DNA of 15,468 nt, taken from UBA6115 sp964629345. Its GTDB lineage: Bacteria; Bacillota; Clostridia; Christensenellales; Aristaeellaceae. Each line of letters opens with the position of its first letter. The first letter of the stretch is position 1. The DNA is taken from assembly GCA_964629345.1 (NCBI GenBank), contig CAZVSG010000049.1:1-15468 (forward strand), read 5' to 3'. Below the pieces are notes generated by a model. That model was not told the DNA's origin. It searched no databases and worked only from the letters and a program-made list of their open reading frames with translations. Both the position numbers and the translations under genes were made by a program. Shown here in pieces: positions 7,370 through 14,207 of this stretch.

Positions 7370-7606
7370 TTGGACGTTGACCTTCACGGGATGAACCTGT
7401 ACCAGGCGCGGATCGCACTTGCCGGCGCGTTTAAAAGAGCGACAGCCGCGGACTACCGTATGCGCGTCATCCACGGTTACCGTCAGGGCCGCGCGGTCAG
7501 GGATATGGTTCTCAACGAGTTCAGCCGCCACCCCAGCGTCCTGCGCATTGAAAACACACTGAACCCCGGAGAGACTGTGTTTGTCCTCAGGGAGTTGAAC
7601 TCTTAA
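7370..7606 (+). CDS. Small Smr-domain protein
   Basis: Stand-alone Smr (MutS2 C-terminal-like) domain, a fold associated with nucleic-acid endonuclease activity or RNA binding. The two signatures are DVDLHGMNLYQA at the start, matching the LDLHG motif, and RVIHGYRQGRAVRDMV in the middle, matching the HGxGxG-type motif, here HGYRQG. It is about 78 residues, essentially only the domain. The start is uncertain: TTG 7370 is preferred because GGGGTG (7358-7363) lies at good distance. GTG 7361 is possible but has almost no room for a ribosome binding site. ATG 7343 and anything upstream fall before the predicted transcription start. Its stop overlaps the ribosome binding site of the CotH gene, so the two are one operon. 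No functional link between an Smr protein and a CotH protein is established. Confidence 0.8.
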   Translation: MDVDLHGMNLYQARIALAGAFKRATAADYRMRVIHGYRQGRAVRDMVLNEFSRHPSVLRIENTLNPGETVFVLRELNS

Positions 7607-7615
7607 GGAGTGACG

Positions 7616-10600
7616 ATGCCCAACCGTCCAAACAGGCCGAGGGTCCAGAGAAAGCGGCGCAACGAGCCGCGACTCGGCCTGCTTTTCTTCAGCCTGGCGA
7701 TCATTGTCCTGCTGCTGATCCTGGCCCCCAAGGAACCGACCAACAAAGCGCTGAACCTCAATCCCGACGGAACGCTGACCAGCGTACACGAAGGGCTAAA
7801 AATCAGCGAGATCATGGCTGACAACGCCTCCGCGCTGCCGGATGAGTCGGGGAACTTCCCCGATTGGGTGGAGCTGGTCAACGTGTCAGAGCGCACCATC
7901 AGCCTGGAAGGCCTCTCCCTGTCCAACCGCCCGGACAGGGCTCGGTTCATCTTCCCGGCTGTCAGCCTTGAGCCGGGCGGGCGCGTCATCGTTTTCTGTG
8001 ACAACACCAACCAGAATGACCCGGCAAAGCCTTTTCATGCGAAGTTCAAGCTTTCCAGCATCACCTGCAGCGTATACCTCTTTGATACGACGGGGTATGT
8101 CCTGGACAAGGTCGAGAATGTCCCGACCCTGAACGCGAATGAGACCTGGGCCCTGCAGGACGACGGGACCTTCCTGAAAAGCGATCTGTATACCCCCGGT
8201 CATCCCAATGACCAGGCAGGTTATGACGCCTACATGAGCGGCTACATTGTCAGTTCCGGCCAGCTAGTGATCAACGAGATCTGCCCCGCGCCGCGGTCAG
8301 GGCTCCGGGATGAGGATGACGAGCTGAGCGATTGGATCGAGCTGAAGAACAACAGCGCTGAGGTCATCGACCTGAGCCGTTTCGCCCTGTCTGACAACGA
8401 GCAGCGGCCGGTCAAGTGGGTCTTTCCCGAGGGCTCCTACATCGCGCCGAACGGATATTACCTCGTCTTCGCCTCCGGCAAGAACAGGAGCAATCCCGGG
8501 GGCTATCCCCATGCCGACTTCTCCCTTTCAGGCGAGGGAGAGACGCTGACCCTGTCGACCCGGCAGGGGCAGCTGCTGGACCGCATCGCGTACGAAACGA
8601 TGCCGGCCGACAACAGCTTCGGGCGGAATGAGAGCGACGGCAGCTGGACGGTCTTCACCATTCCGACGCCGGGCGCCCCGAACAATGCGATCGGCTTCAG
8701 CATGGCGGAGAAGTACCTGCGCGCCACCAACACCACGGGCGTGTACATCAGCGAGATCATGAGCAGCAATGACACCGTCATCGCCGCCTCCGGCTACCCG
8801 GTGAGCGATTGGGTCGAGATCCACAACGCCGGCAGCGAGGTCAGGGACATCAGCCGCTGGGGGCTGTCCGACAGCGTGACCTGGCCCAGGAAGTGGCAGT
8901 TTCCTCAGGGAACAAGCATCTGGCCGGGCGAATACAAGATCGTCCTGCTGGACAAGAGCAAGACGCCTGGTTCTGATGCTGCGGCGCTTCACGCCAGTTA
9001 TGCGGTCTCGCGGGCAGGCGGAGAGGTCATGACGCTGTCGACCCCGGAAGGCAGGGTGCTGGACAGGATCGTGACACCGGAGATCCCCACGGATATATCC
9101 TACGGCCGCACCTCCGGGATGGATGGCTTTTTTTATTATGACGCACCAACGCCCGGATCTGCCAACGGCATCGGTTTTACCGGCTTCGCGCCCCAGCCGT
9201 CCTTTTCCCTCAGCGGCGGCCTGTACCGCGAGGACGTCACGGTCAGCATCAGCGTCCCTGAAGGCAGCGAGGTGCGCTATACCCTGGACGGATCGATCCC
9301 CACCATTTCAAACGGGACCGTCTATAACGGGCCGATCGAAATCAGGGACACCGCGGTCCTTCGGGCGCGGGCATTTATCGGCAGCTTGCAGCCTTCCGCC
9401 CCCATCACGGCAACCTACGTGCTGAAGACCTATTTCTCCCTGCCCGTGGTCTGCCTGACGGCTGACCCCATGGAGCTTTGGGACGGTAAGACCGGGATGC
9501 TGGCGGCCGGCGACGGGATCAACCTGCTTCAATATGAAAAGATCCCGTTCAGCAATCCTTCTCCGGTATACAGGCTTCACGGCAAGGTGCAGCGCCCCGG
9601 CTACGCGGAGATGTTCAGCAGCGCTACAGGGGAACAGGTTTTCAGCCAGGGCGTCACCTTCGGGCTGATCGGACAATATTCCCTTGATATCCCGCAGAAA
9701 TCATTCAAGGTCACCTCAAGGGCAAAATTCGGAAACAAGTACTTCAACACCGCCCTTTTTGAGGATCGTCCCTATGATCAGTATAAGTCCTTCGTTCTTC
9801 GCGTCAGCGGAAACGACGCGGTCTGGACCAGAATGGTGGACGGCGTCCAGTCCCGCCTGGTCGACCGGCTGAACACCACCGTCATCCACCAGGCCTGGAA
9901 GCCCGTCATTGTCTACCTCAACGGGCAGTACTGGGGACACTACAATATGCGCGAGCGCGTCAGCAGGCACTTTGTCGCCCAGCATGAAGGCATTCCGCTG
10001 GAAGAGGCGGACAACATGACCATCCTTGAGGGGAACAGCAAGGCCTTCTGGGGCAGCAACGCCGAGTACAGGGAACTGCTCGCCAAGGCAAAGACGCTCT
10101 CCCCCGGCAAGAACCCCGATGATCTGAAGTACCTGACCGACAGGATCGACGTTGAGAATTACTTCGACTACATGATCCTTGAGGCGTTCTTTGCCAACAC
10201 AGACACCGGCAACATCCGCTATTATAAGGTGCCAGGCGGCAAATGGAAGTGGATCCTGTTTGACCTGGACTATGGCCTGTTCAACTCAAGCGCGAACGGC
10301 ATCCGGAACATCCTGAACCCAAAGGGCACCGGGGTCAACAATGCGATCGACAACACGCTCATCCGCAAACTGCTTGAAAACAATGAAATGAAGGACCAGT
10401 TCCTGCGCAGGTTCGGAGAGATCTTCCGCCAGCTGACGACGGAAGTGATGCTTGCGCAAATTGCGGAGTGCTATGACATCCTTCAGCCGGAGATGATGAT
10501 GCACTTTGAACGCTGGGCTTCCTTCAACCTCAAGAGCATTTCATCAGAGCAGCCCCAGACGGTCGACGGCTGCATGCGTTACTGGAACCAGCGCGTGGAC

Positions 10601-10732
10601 AGGCTTAAAAACGTGGTCAAGAAGCGGCCGACCCTCTGCTGGGATCAGGTCAAGGAGTGGTTCGGCCTGTCAGACGCGCAGATGCAGTCCAACTTCGGCC
10701 CCCGGCCGGTGATGCCGGCTGACGCGATCTGA
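7616..10732 (+). CDS. Membrane-anchored LTD3-chitobiase-CotH kinase-like protein
   Basis: Large surface protein of 1038 residues. It starts with a very basic stretch rich in R, K and N (1-19), then one hydrophobic segment (about 20-37) without an obvious cleavage site, so it is probably anchored with the rest outside. Three lamin-tail domains follow, each opening with an ISEIM/INEIC-like strand and containing a DWVEL/DWIEL/DWVEI core (about 62-195, 217-350 and 376-512). Next is a chitobiase/beta-hexosaminidase C-terminal-type domain with VRYTLDGSIPT (about 530-600), then a CotH domain (about 607-1008). CotH motifs are QKSFKV, VIVYLNGQYWGHYNMRERV and KWKWILFDLDYGLF. CotH proteins are spore-coat or surface protein kinases in Bacillus and relatives; activity here is inferred. 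ATG 7616 has AAGGAG five bases upstream at 7605-7610. The GTG at 7610 overlaps that site and is rejected. Confidence 0.9.
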   Translation: MPNRPNRPRVQRKRRNEPRLGLLFFSLAIIVLLLILAPKEPTNKALNLNPDGTLTSVHEGLKISEIMADNASALPDESGNFPDWVELVNVSERTISLEGLSLSNRPDRARFIFPAVSLEPGGRVIVFCDNTNQNDPAKPFHAKFKLSSITCSVYLFDTTGYVLDKVENVPTLNANETWALQDDGTFLKSDLYTPGHPNDQAGYDAYMSGYIVSSGQLVINEICPAPRSGLRDEDDELSDWIELKNNSAEVIDLSRFALSDNEQRPVKWVFPEGSYIAPNGYYLVFASGKNRSNPGGYPHADFSLSGEGETLTLSTRQGQLLDRIAYETMPADNSFGRNESDGSWTVFTIPTPGAPNNAIGFSMAEKYLRATNTTGVYISEIMSSNDTVIAASGYPVSDWVEIHNAGSEVRDISRWGLSDSVTWPRKWQFPQGTSIWPGEYKIVLLDKSKTPGSDAAALHASYAVSRAGGEVMTLSTPEGRVLDRIVTPEIPTDISYGRTSGMDGFFYYDAPTPGSANGIGFTGFAPQPSFSLSGGLYREDVTVSISVPEGSEVRYTLDGSIPTISNGTVYNGPIEIRDTAVLRARAFIGSLQPSAPITATYVLKTYFSLPVVCLTADPMELWDGKTGMLAAGDGINLLQYEKIPFSNPSPVYRLHGKVQRPGYAEMFSSATGEQVFSQGVTFGLIGQYSLDIPQKSFKVTSRAKFGNKYFNTALFEDRPYDQYKSFVLRVSGNDAVWTRMVDGVQSRLVDRLNTTVIHQAWKPVIVYLNGQYWGHYNMRERVSRHFVAQHEGIPLEEADNMTILEGNSKAFWGSNAEYRELLAKAKTLSPGKNPDDLKYLTDRIDVENYFDYMILEAFFANTDTGNIRYYKVPGGKWKWILFDLDYGLFNSSANGIRNILNPKGTGVNNAIDNTLIRKLLENNEMKDQFLRRFGEIFRQLTTEVMLAQIAECYDILQPEMMMHFERWASFNLKSISSEQPQTVDGCMRYWNQRVDRLKNVVKKRPTLCWDQVKEWFGLSDAQMQSNFGPRPVMPADAI

Positions 10733-10782
10733 CAAACATCATCCTGACCGGGAGATCGTGAGTGCCTGGAGCCATCCAGGAC

Positions 10783-10808
10783 GCCGGCTGATGATTCCGG
10801 CTTTCTTT
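10783..10808 (+). terminator. Possible rho-independent terminator after the CotH gene
   Basis: The stem GCCGG (10783-10787) and CCGGC (10797-10801) has a 9-base loop and is followed by TTTCTTT (10802-10808). A second small hairpin, CCTGGA/TCCAGG with a 4-base loop, lies just before it at 10765-10780. Both fall in the 156-base gap before the peptidase gene. The stem is short and the T run interrupted, so this is a moderate call. Confidence 0.45.
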
Positions 10809-10823
10809 CAGCATGCATCCCGC

Positions 10824-10852
10824 TTGCGCCTCAGCCCCGGTTGTGATATAAA
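10824..10852 (+). promoter_or_regulatory. Probable SigA-type promoter for the M28 peptidase gene
   Basis: TATAAA (10847-10852) is a good -10 box, preceded by TGTGA. At 17 bases upstream TTGCGC (10824-10829) is a weak -35 box with three of six matches. Transcription would start near 10859, inside the inverted repeat that follows. Confidence 0.55.
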
Positions 10853-10878
10853 TCGACAGAAACATAAAATCTGTCGAT
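10852..10878. promoter_or_regulatory. Perfect 9-bp inverted repeat behind the promoter
   Basis: ATCGACAGA (10852-10860) and TCTGTCGAT (10870-10878) are exact reverse complements around the AT-rich spacer AACATAAAA. The right arm ends directly at the GGAGGG ribosome binding site (10879-10884) of the peptidase gene, and the left arm touches the -10 box. It could be a repressor operator, or, if transcription starts upstream of it, a 5' mRNA hairpin affecting translation. Confidence 0.7.
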
Positions 10879-10888
10879 GGAGGGTTCT

Positions 10889-12610
10889 ATGGACAAAAGG
10901 AAGATCGCCACAGTCCTGCTCCTCATCACGGCACTTGTTCTGGGCGTGTTTTTCGGTGTGCGCCAGATCCAGCCTCCCCCCGCATCCAAAGACCTCAGCG
11001 AGGAGAATATCACCGTTTCGCAGGCAGGCAAGGAGCCGAGCCTGAGCCTGATGCTCCAGCATATCCGCCAGATGGCATCCAAGGTCCATAGCGTTGACAG
11101 CGAGGGCATCAAAACCACGCACGCCTATCTGCTCCAGCAGCTTGAGGGGATGGGATTTGACGCGCAGGTTGATTGGTATATGCTGAGCATGGAAGAAGTG
11201 CTGGCTCTCCAGAAGGAGCGGGCCAAATACCGTCAGGTGGTCTTTGATGAAACGGAAGAGAGCAACCGCGATTACTCCGGCATCGGCGACAAGCCCACGA
11301 TGAACCTGACAAATATCTACGCTCATGTTGATGTGGCGGACACGGAGGATACGGTCATTTTCATGGCGCATACGGACAGCGTCAAAATGGGGCCGGGCGC
11401 GTTTGATGACATCGTGTCCGTCGCGTCCCTGCTGGAAGGCATGCGCCAGCTGAAGTCCATGACACCGAAAAGGGACCTGCTCTTCCTGTTTACGGACGGG
11501 GAGGAACAGGGATTGCTGGGGGCGGCGAAATTCGTCAAGGACCATCCGGAATACCGCGGCATCACACGGCTGGTCGTCAACATCGAGGCAAGGGGAAACA
11601 AAGGGTCGCTGCTCATGTTTGAAACGACGCCCGCCAATCTGGGTATCGTGACGGAATACTCGAAAGCCGTCAGCAGGCCGGTGTCCTTTTCCATTGCGAC
11701 CGCCGTATACAGAAGCATGCACAATGACACAGACCTGACGCGCTTCATCATGGACGGCTATCCGGGCATGAACCTCTCCGTGATCCAGGGCGCGGATGTC
11801 TATCACACCGCCCGGGATAACTACGAGACCTTCAGCCGCGGCAGTGCCCAGCACTATCTTGATACGGTCACTGAGCTGGTGGCCCATTTTGCGCAGGAGG
11901 AGAAGCTGGAGATAGAATCAGCGGAAGATTCAGTCCACTTCCCGCTGTTGTCCGGGAATCTGGTCGTTTTCCCGCAGAGTGCCGCGAACGCGATCGCCTA
12001 CGCGGCATTCATTCTGACGCTGGCCGTATGCGTCTGGCTGGTTGCCGGCAAGAAAGCCAGCCTCGGCGCAGTGCTGGCTTCATCAGGCCTTCAGTTGGCA
12101 TTGACAGCAGTATCGGGCGCCCTGTCCTTCCTGGTTGTCAGATTGACCCTGAACTCCTTCGGTCTGTCCGGTTTTAAGGATACCGATCCCGTTTTCTACG
12201 CCCTCCTCGGGATCACCGCGATCATCAGCTATCTTCTCTTCAGGCTCCTGTCAGGAAGGGTCAGACTGCCCTTCTCCCCCGCGCTGGGGGTCCTGCTGGT
12301 TCCCTCCGTTGTGGCCTTCGCGGCAACCTTTCTCTTCCCTGCCGTGACCTACCTCTTCTCCCTGTCGGTATTGTCCGGTGTGATCGTTATCCTCCTCAGC
12401 ATCCTTTTCCGCCCGGGCGCAGCCCTGTACAATGCGATGGGAATTTTCCTTACGCTGCTGCTGTTTGTTCCGATCGTTCTGCTGGTCTATGTCGCGCTCA
12501 GTTACAGATCAGCATACCTGTCCGTTGCCCTGGCACAGATCCCGTTGACAATGATATGGGGCCTCATGACCCTCGCGAAGAGGGAGATCAGCAGTCAAAG
12601 CGCTCATTGA
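10889..12610 (+). CDS. M28-family zinc peptidase fused to a multi-pass membrane domain
   Basis: Predicted co-catalytic zinc aminopeptidase or exopeptidase facing the cell exterior, 573 residues. One N-terminal hydrophobic segment (about 6-24) precedes the M28 domain (about 50-335). Candidate metal and catalytic residues are H161 and D163 in MAHTDSVKMGPG, D173 in GAFDD, E205/E206 in FTDGEEQGLLG, E233 in NIEARG, and H306 in VYHTARDNYE, so the site looks complete. After residue 365 come about seven hydrophobic segments to the end, with short loops. This layout resembles eukaryotic vacuolar or ER M28 membrane proteases (Pff1 and FXNA/ERMP1 type) rather than secreted bacterial aminopeptidases. ATG 10889 has GGAGGG four bases upstream; the in-frame ATG at 10877 overlaps the inverted repeat and lacks a binding site. 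It has its own promoter and terminator. The substrate is unknown. Confidence 0.87.
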   Translation: MDKRKIATVLLLITALVLGVFFGVRQIQPPPASKDLSEENITVSQAGKEPSLSLMLQHIRQMASKVHSVDSEGIKTTHAYLLQQLEGMGFDAQVDWYMLSMEEVLALQKERAKYRQVVFDETEESNRDYSGIGDKPTMNLTNIYAHVDVADTEDTVIFMAHTDSVKMGPGAFDDIVSVASLLEGMRQLKSMTPKRDLLFLFTDGEEQGLLGAAKFVKDHPEYRGITRLVVNIEARGNKGSLLMFETTPANLGIVTEYSKAVSRPVSFSIATAVYRSMHNDTDLTRFIMDGYPGMNLSVIQGADVYHTARDNYETFSRGSAQHYLDTVTELVAHFAQEEKLEIESAEDSVHFPLLSGNLVVFPQSAANAIAYAAFILTLAVCVWLVAGKKASLGAVLASSGLQLALTAVSGALSFLVVRLTLNSFGLSGFKDTDPVFYALLGITAIISYLLFRLLSGRVRLPFSPALGVLLVPSVVAFAATFLFPAVTYLFSLSVLSGVIVILLSILFRPGAALYNAMGIFLTLLLFVPIVLLVYVALSYRSAYLSVALAQIPLTMIWGLMTLAKREISSQSAH

Positions 12611-12623
12611 TAATCGCATGAAG

Positions 12624-12654
12624 AAAAGAGGGATGGACTGCCACCCCTCTTTTT
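12624..12654. terminator. Strong bidirectional rho-independent terminator
   Basis: AAAAGAGGG (12624-12632) pairs perfectly with CCCTCTTTT (12645-12653). The stem continues, after one A/C mismatch, with TGG/CCA around the loop ACTG, and a T run closes it on both strands. It lies between the plus-strand peptidase stop (12610) and the minus-strand small-protein stop (12669) and can end both transcripts. Confidence 0.9.
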
Positions 12655-12668
12655 GTGTCCGGACTTCC

Positions 12669-12959
12669 TTATTTCTTGCTGATCGCCTTCCTGACCGCAC
12701 CGACGATCGCCATGATCACACCTCCGCCGACACCGCCGCCCAATACGCTCGCGATGATACTTTCCAGGCTGGCGCTGCCGCCGGTTGAAGCGCCGATGCC
12801 CAGTAACACAAGCAATTGGCCGCCGAGGCCTCCCCCCACGATACCCGCGATCGAGTTGCCGATGTTGCCAAGCGAAAGCTTCGGCGCTGCCTTTCCCGCC
12901 GCATTGCCGCCCACAGCACCTGAAACCAACTGGATAATGATCTGCAGAATCCCTGTCAT
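12669..12959 (-). CDS. Small glycine-rich hydrophobic protein of unknown function
   Basis: Predicted 96-residue protein, 24 of them glycine, alternating hydrophobic stretches with GGG/GG clusters. Two similar segments can be aligned, SIAGIVGGGLGGQLLVLL and IIASVLGGGVGGGVIMAI, suggesting two glycine-zipper-like membrane helices and an internal duplication. The tail VRKAISKK is basic. The N-terminal half, with QLVSGAVGGNAAG and LSLGNIGNSIAG, resembles hypothetical proteins seen in diverse bacteria, but no function is known to me. The gene is credible despite its size: AAGGAG (plus-strand complement 12969-12974) lies nine bases before the ATG, and a strong terminator follows the stop. It could be a membrane-pore or stress-type small protein; this is only a suggestion from composition. 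Confidence 0.72.
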   Translation of the reverse strand: MTGILQIIIQLVSGAVGGNAAGKAAPKLSLGNIGNSIAGIVGGGLGGQLLVLLGIGASTGGSASLESIIASVLGGGVGGGVIMAIVGAVRKAISKK

Positions 12960-13056
12960 TTCATTGACTCTCCTTTCAAAAGGATGGAAACAGCTGTTGT
13001 ATGATCCCTTTGTATCTTATCCGGTTTTCAACAGGATAAACAGCAGAAGCGGCTGA

Positions 13057-13983
13057 CTACAGGCGGGAATTCAGGAACAGCTCCGCTTCCCTGAGGATGG
13101 AGCGCACGTCAGCGAAAGATAGCTTGCGAAGGGCCTGCTCATACGGCAGGATGTGCGCGGCCACGTCAACCCCTGACCTGGTTTCCTGATCCGGCTGGAA
13201 GCTTGCCAGAAAATAAGCGAAGTGCTTCAGCACTCCTCTTCCCTGCGGATAAACGATCTCCCCGCTGAATCCGGGCACGATGGCAGCCCTGATCCCGGTT
13301 TCCTCAAAAATCTCCCGAAGCGCGGTCTGTTCGTTGGTCTCTCCCTCCTCCACGTGCCCCTTGGGCAGCCCGGTGTTGCCGGAAAGTTCCGTGACCAGTA
13401 CATAAAGCCGCTCTTCATCCCCCTGGCAGAACAGCACCGCTCCCGCGGAGTACTCGTGCTGATATGCGTCGTAAAGCTCCTTCCTGGTCAAGGAACATGG
13501 ATAGATGGCCGATCCTGTCGCACTGATCCTGGGAGTGCCGACCGTGAATCTCAGTTTCCGGTAAAAGACGGCCATGTCGGACAGCGTCTCCGCAGATAGC
13601 TTCTGAAGGTCCAGCGTGCAGAAGGATTCAAGCACCATCCTGCGCCCGAGTCCCCGGCGCTGCTGCTGAGGCAGGACGGCGATCAGCAGGATCCGCCCTT
13701 CACCTGGGCTCCTTTCTTCGATGGACACCACCCCAATGATCCGTCCGTCCTGAATCAGGCCGAAAACATGATATCGATCCATGAATTGCCAGGCGGAGAG
13801 CATGCGCTTGAGCTGGCTTGCAGTCAGGTGCCTTGTGCAAGGCGCGATCAGCTGATTCACACTCGGCAGATGCATGCGGTTTTTCAGGTTGACAAACATC
13901 GCCCGCGGCTTGCGGACGTTCATGCTTTCCATTTCAGGCCGCCTGATGCCGGTCTGCTGCTGACTGCCGTTCATTTCTGTCAT
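13057..13983 (-). CDS. GNAT acetyltransferase-Nudix hydrolase fusion
   Basis: Two-domain cytoplasmic enzyme of 308 residues. Residues about 38-165 look like a GNAT N-acetyltransferase, with the acetyl-CoA loop in IAVLPQQQRRGLGRRMV (about 101-117). Residues about 175-305 are a Nudix hydrolase with an exact Nudix box at 209-231: G209, E215, R223, E224, E227, E228 and G230. The LPKGHVEEGE context and the C-terminal LSFADVRSILREAELFL resemble asymmetric diadenosine tetraphosphate hydrolases, so hydrolysis of Ap4A or a related dinucleotide is the best guess. The acetyl acceptor is unknown. The start at 13983 has GAGG five bases upstream; ATG codons at residues 4, 18 and 21 are alternatives, and the first 35 residues are outside the GNAT fold. 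It has its own promoter and a structured leader. Confidence 0.88.
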   Translation of the reverse strand: MTEMNGSQQQTGIRRPEMESMNVRKPRAMFVNLKNRMHLPSVNQLIAPCTRHLTASQLKRMLSAWQFMDRYHVFGLIQDGRIIGVVSIEERSPGEGRILLIAVLPQQQRRGLGRRMVLESFCTLDLQKLSAETLSDMAVFYRKLRFTVGTPRISATGSAIYPCSLTRKELYDAYQHEYSAGAVLFCQGDEERLYVLVTELSGNTGLPKGHVEEGETNEQTALREIFEETGIRAAIVPGFSGEIVYPQGRGVLKHFAYFLASFQPDQETRSGVDVAAHILPYEQALRKLSFADVRSILREAELFLNSRL

Positions 13984-13991
13984 ATTCGCCT

Positions 13992-14038
13992 CATATCCCT
14001 GAGAAATCAGCTGATCGCGCTCTGGGGTCAGGGCTATG
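13992..14038 (-). promoter_or_regulatory. Foldable 5' leader of the GNAT-Nudix gene
   Basis: On the transcript, arms at 14038-14028 (CATAGCCCTGA) and 14002-13992 (TCAGGGATATG) pair at ten of eleven positions. Their loop contains a perfect 10-base palindrome ATCAGCTGAT (14006-14015). A 7-base word ATGAGGC occurs at both outer edges, and the copy next to the start codon contains the GAGG ribosome binding site. Folding could restrict access to that site. No known riboswitch class is recognised. Confidence 0.45.
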
Positions 14039-14069
14039 CCTCATGCGCGTTGTTTCCGTATCACAGTGA

Positions 14070-14098
14070 ATCATATGGAAAACGCCGCTGTCTGTCAA
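14070..14098 (-). promoter_or_regulatory. SigA-type promoter for the GNAT-Nudix gene
   Basis: On the minus strand there is a perfect TTGACA -35 box (plus-strand 14093-14098) and TATGAT -10 box (14070-14075) with a 17-base spacer. Transcription would start near 14063, giving a leader of about 80 bases. A small TCACAGTGA dyad (14061-14069) overlaps the expected start site. Confidence 0.85.
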
Positions 14099-14129
14099 AC
14101 CGCCCGGTGATGAATTTGAAAGAAGCTGG

Positions 14130-14158
14130 TTGAGAGAAAGGAAACACGGCGGTATACT
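14130..14158 (+). promoter_or_regulatory. SigA-type promoter for nagA
   Basis: TTGAGA (14130-14135) and TATACT (14153-14158), each five of six to consensus, are separated by 17 bases. Transcription would begin near 14165, about 43 bases before the nagA start, so longer readings of the nagA frame from 14130 are excluded. It is divergent from the GNAT-Nudix promoter; the two -35 boxes are only 31 bases apart. Confidence 0.82.
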
Positions 14159-14207
14159 GCAGGGAGAAACCGACTGCCTTCCGGATGAAGCAGTGGAAAG
14201 GTTATGT

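Noticed and set aside
7798..9170. Three similar blocks in the CotH protein as a DNA tandem repeat
   Set aside because: The similarity is at protein-domain level (lamin-tail domains); nucleotide sequences are too diverged to be a repeat or recombination hotspot.
10808..11887. 359-codon open frame on the minus strand
   Set aside because: It is a shadow of the M28 peptidase, whose zinc motifs are clear on the plus strand; no ribosome binding site or family match was seen.
13017..13039. TTATCC/GGATAA dyad as terminator of the GNAT-Nudix gene
   Set aside because: The 6-bp stem has an 11-base loop and no T run on the minus strand; kept only as a possible minor element in the 97-base gap.
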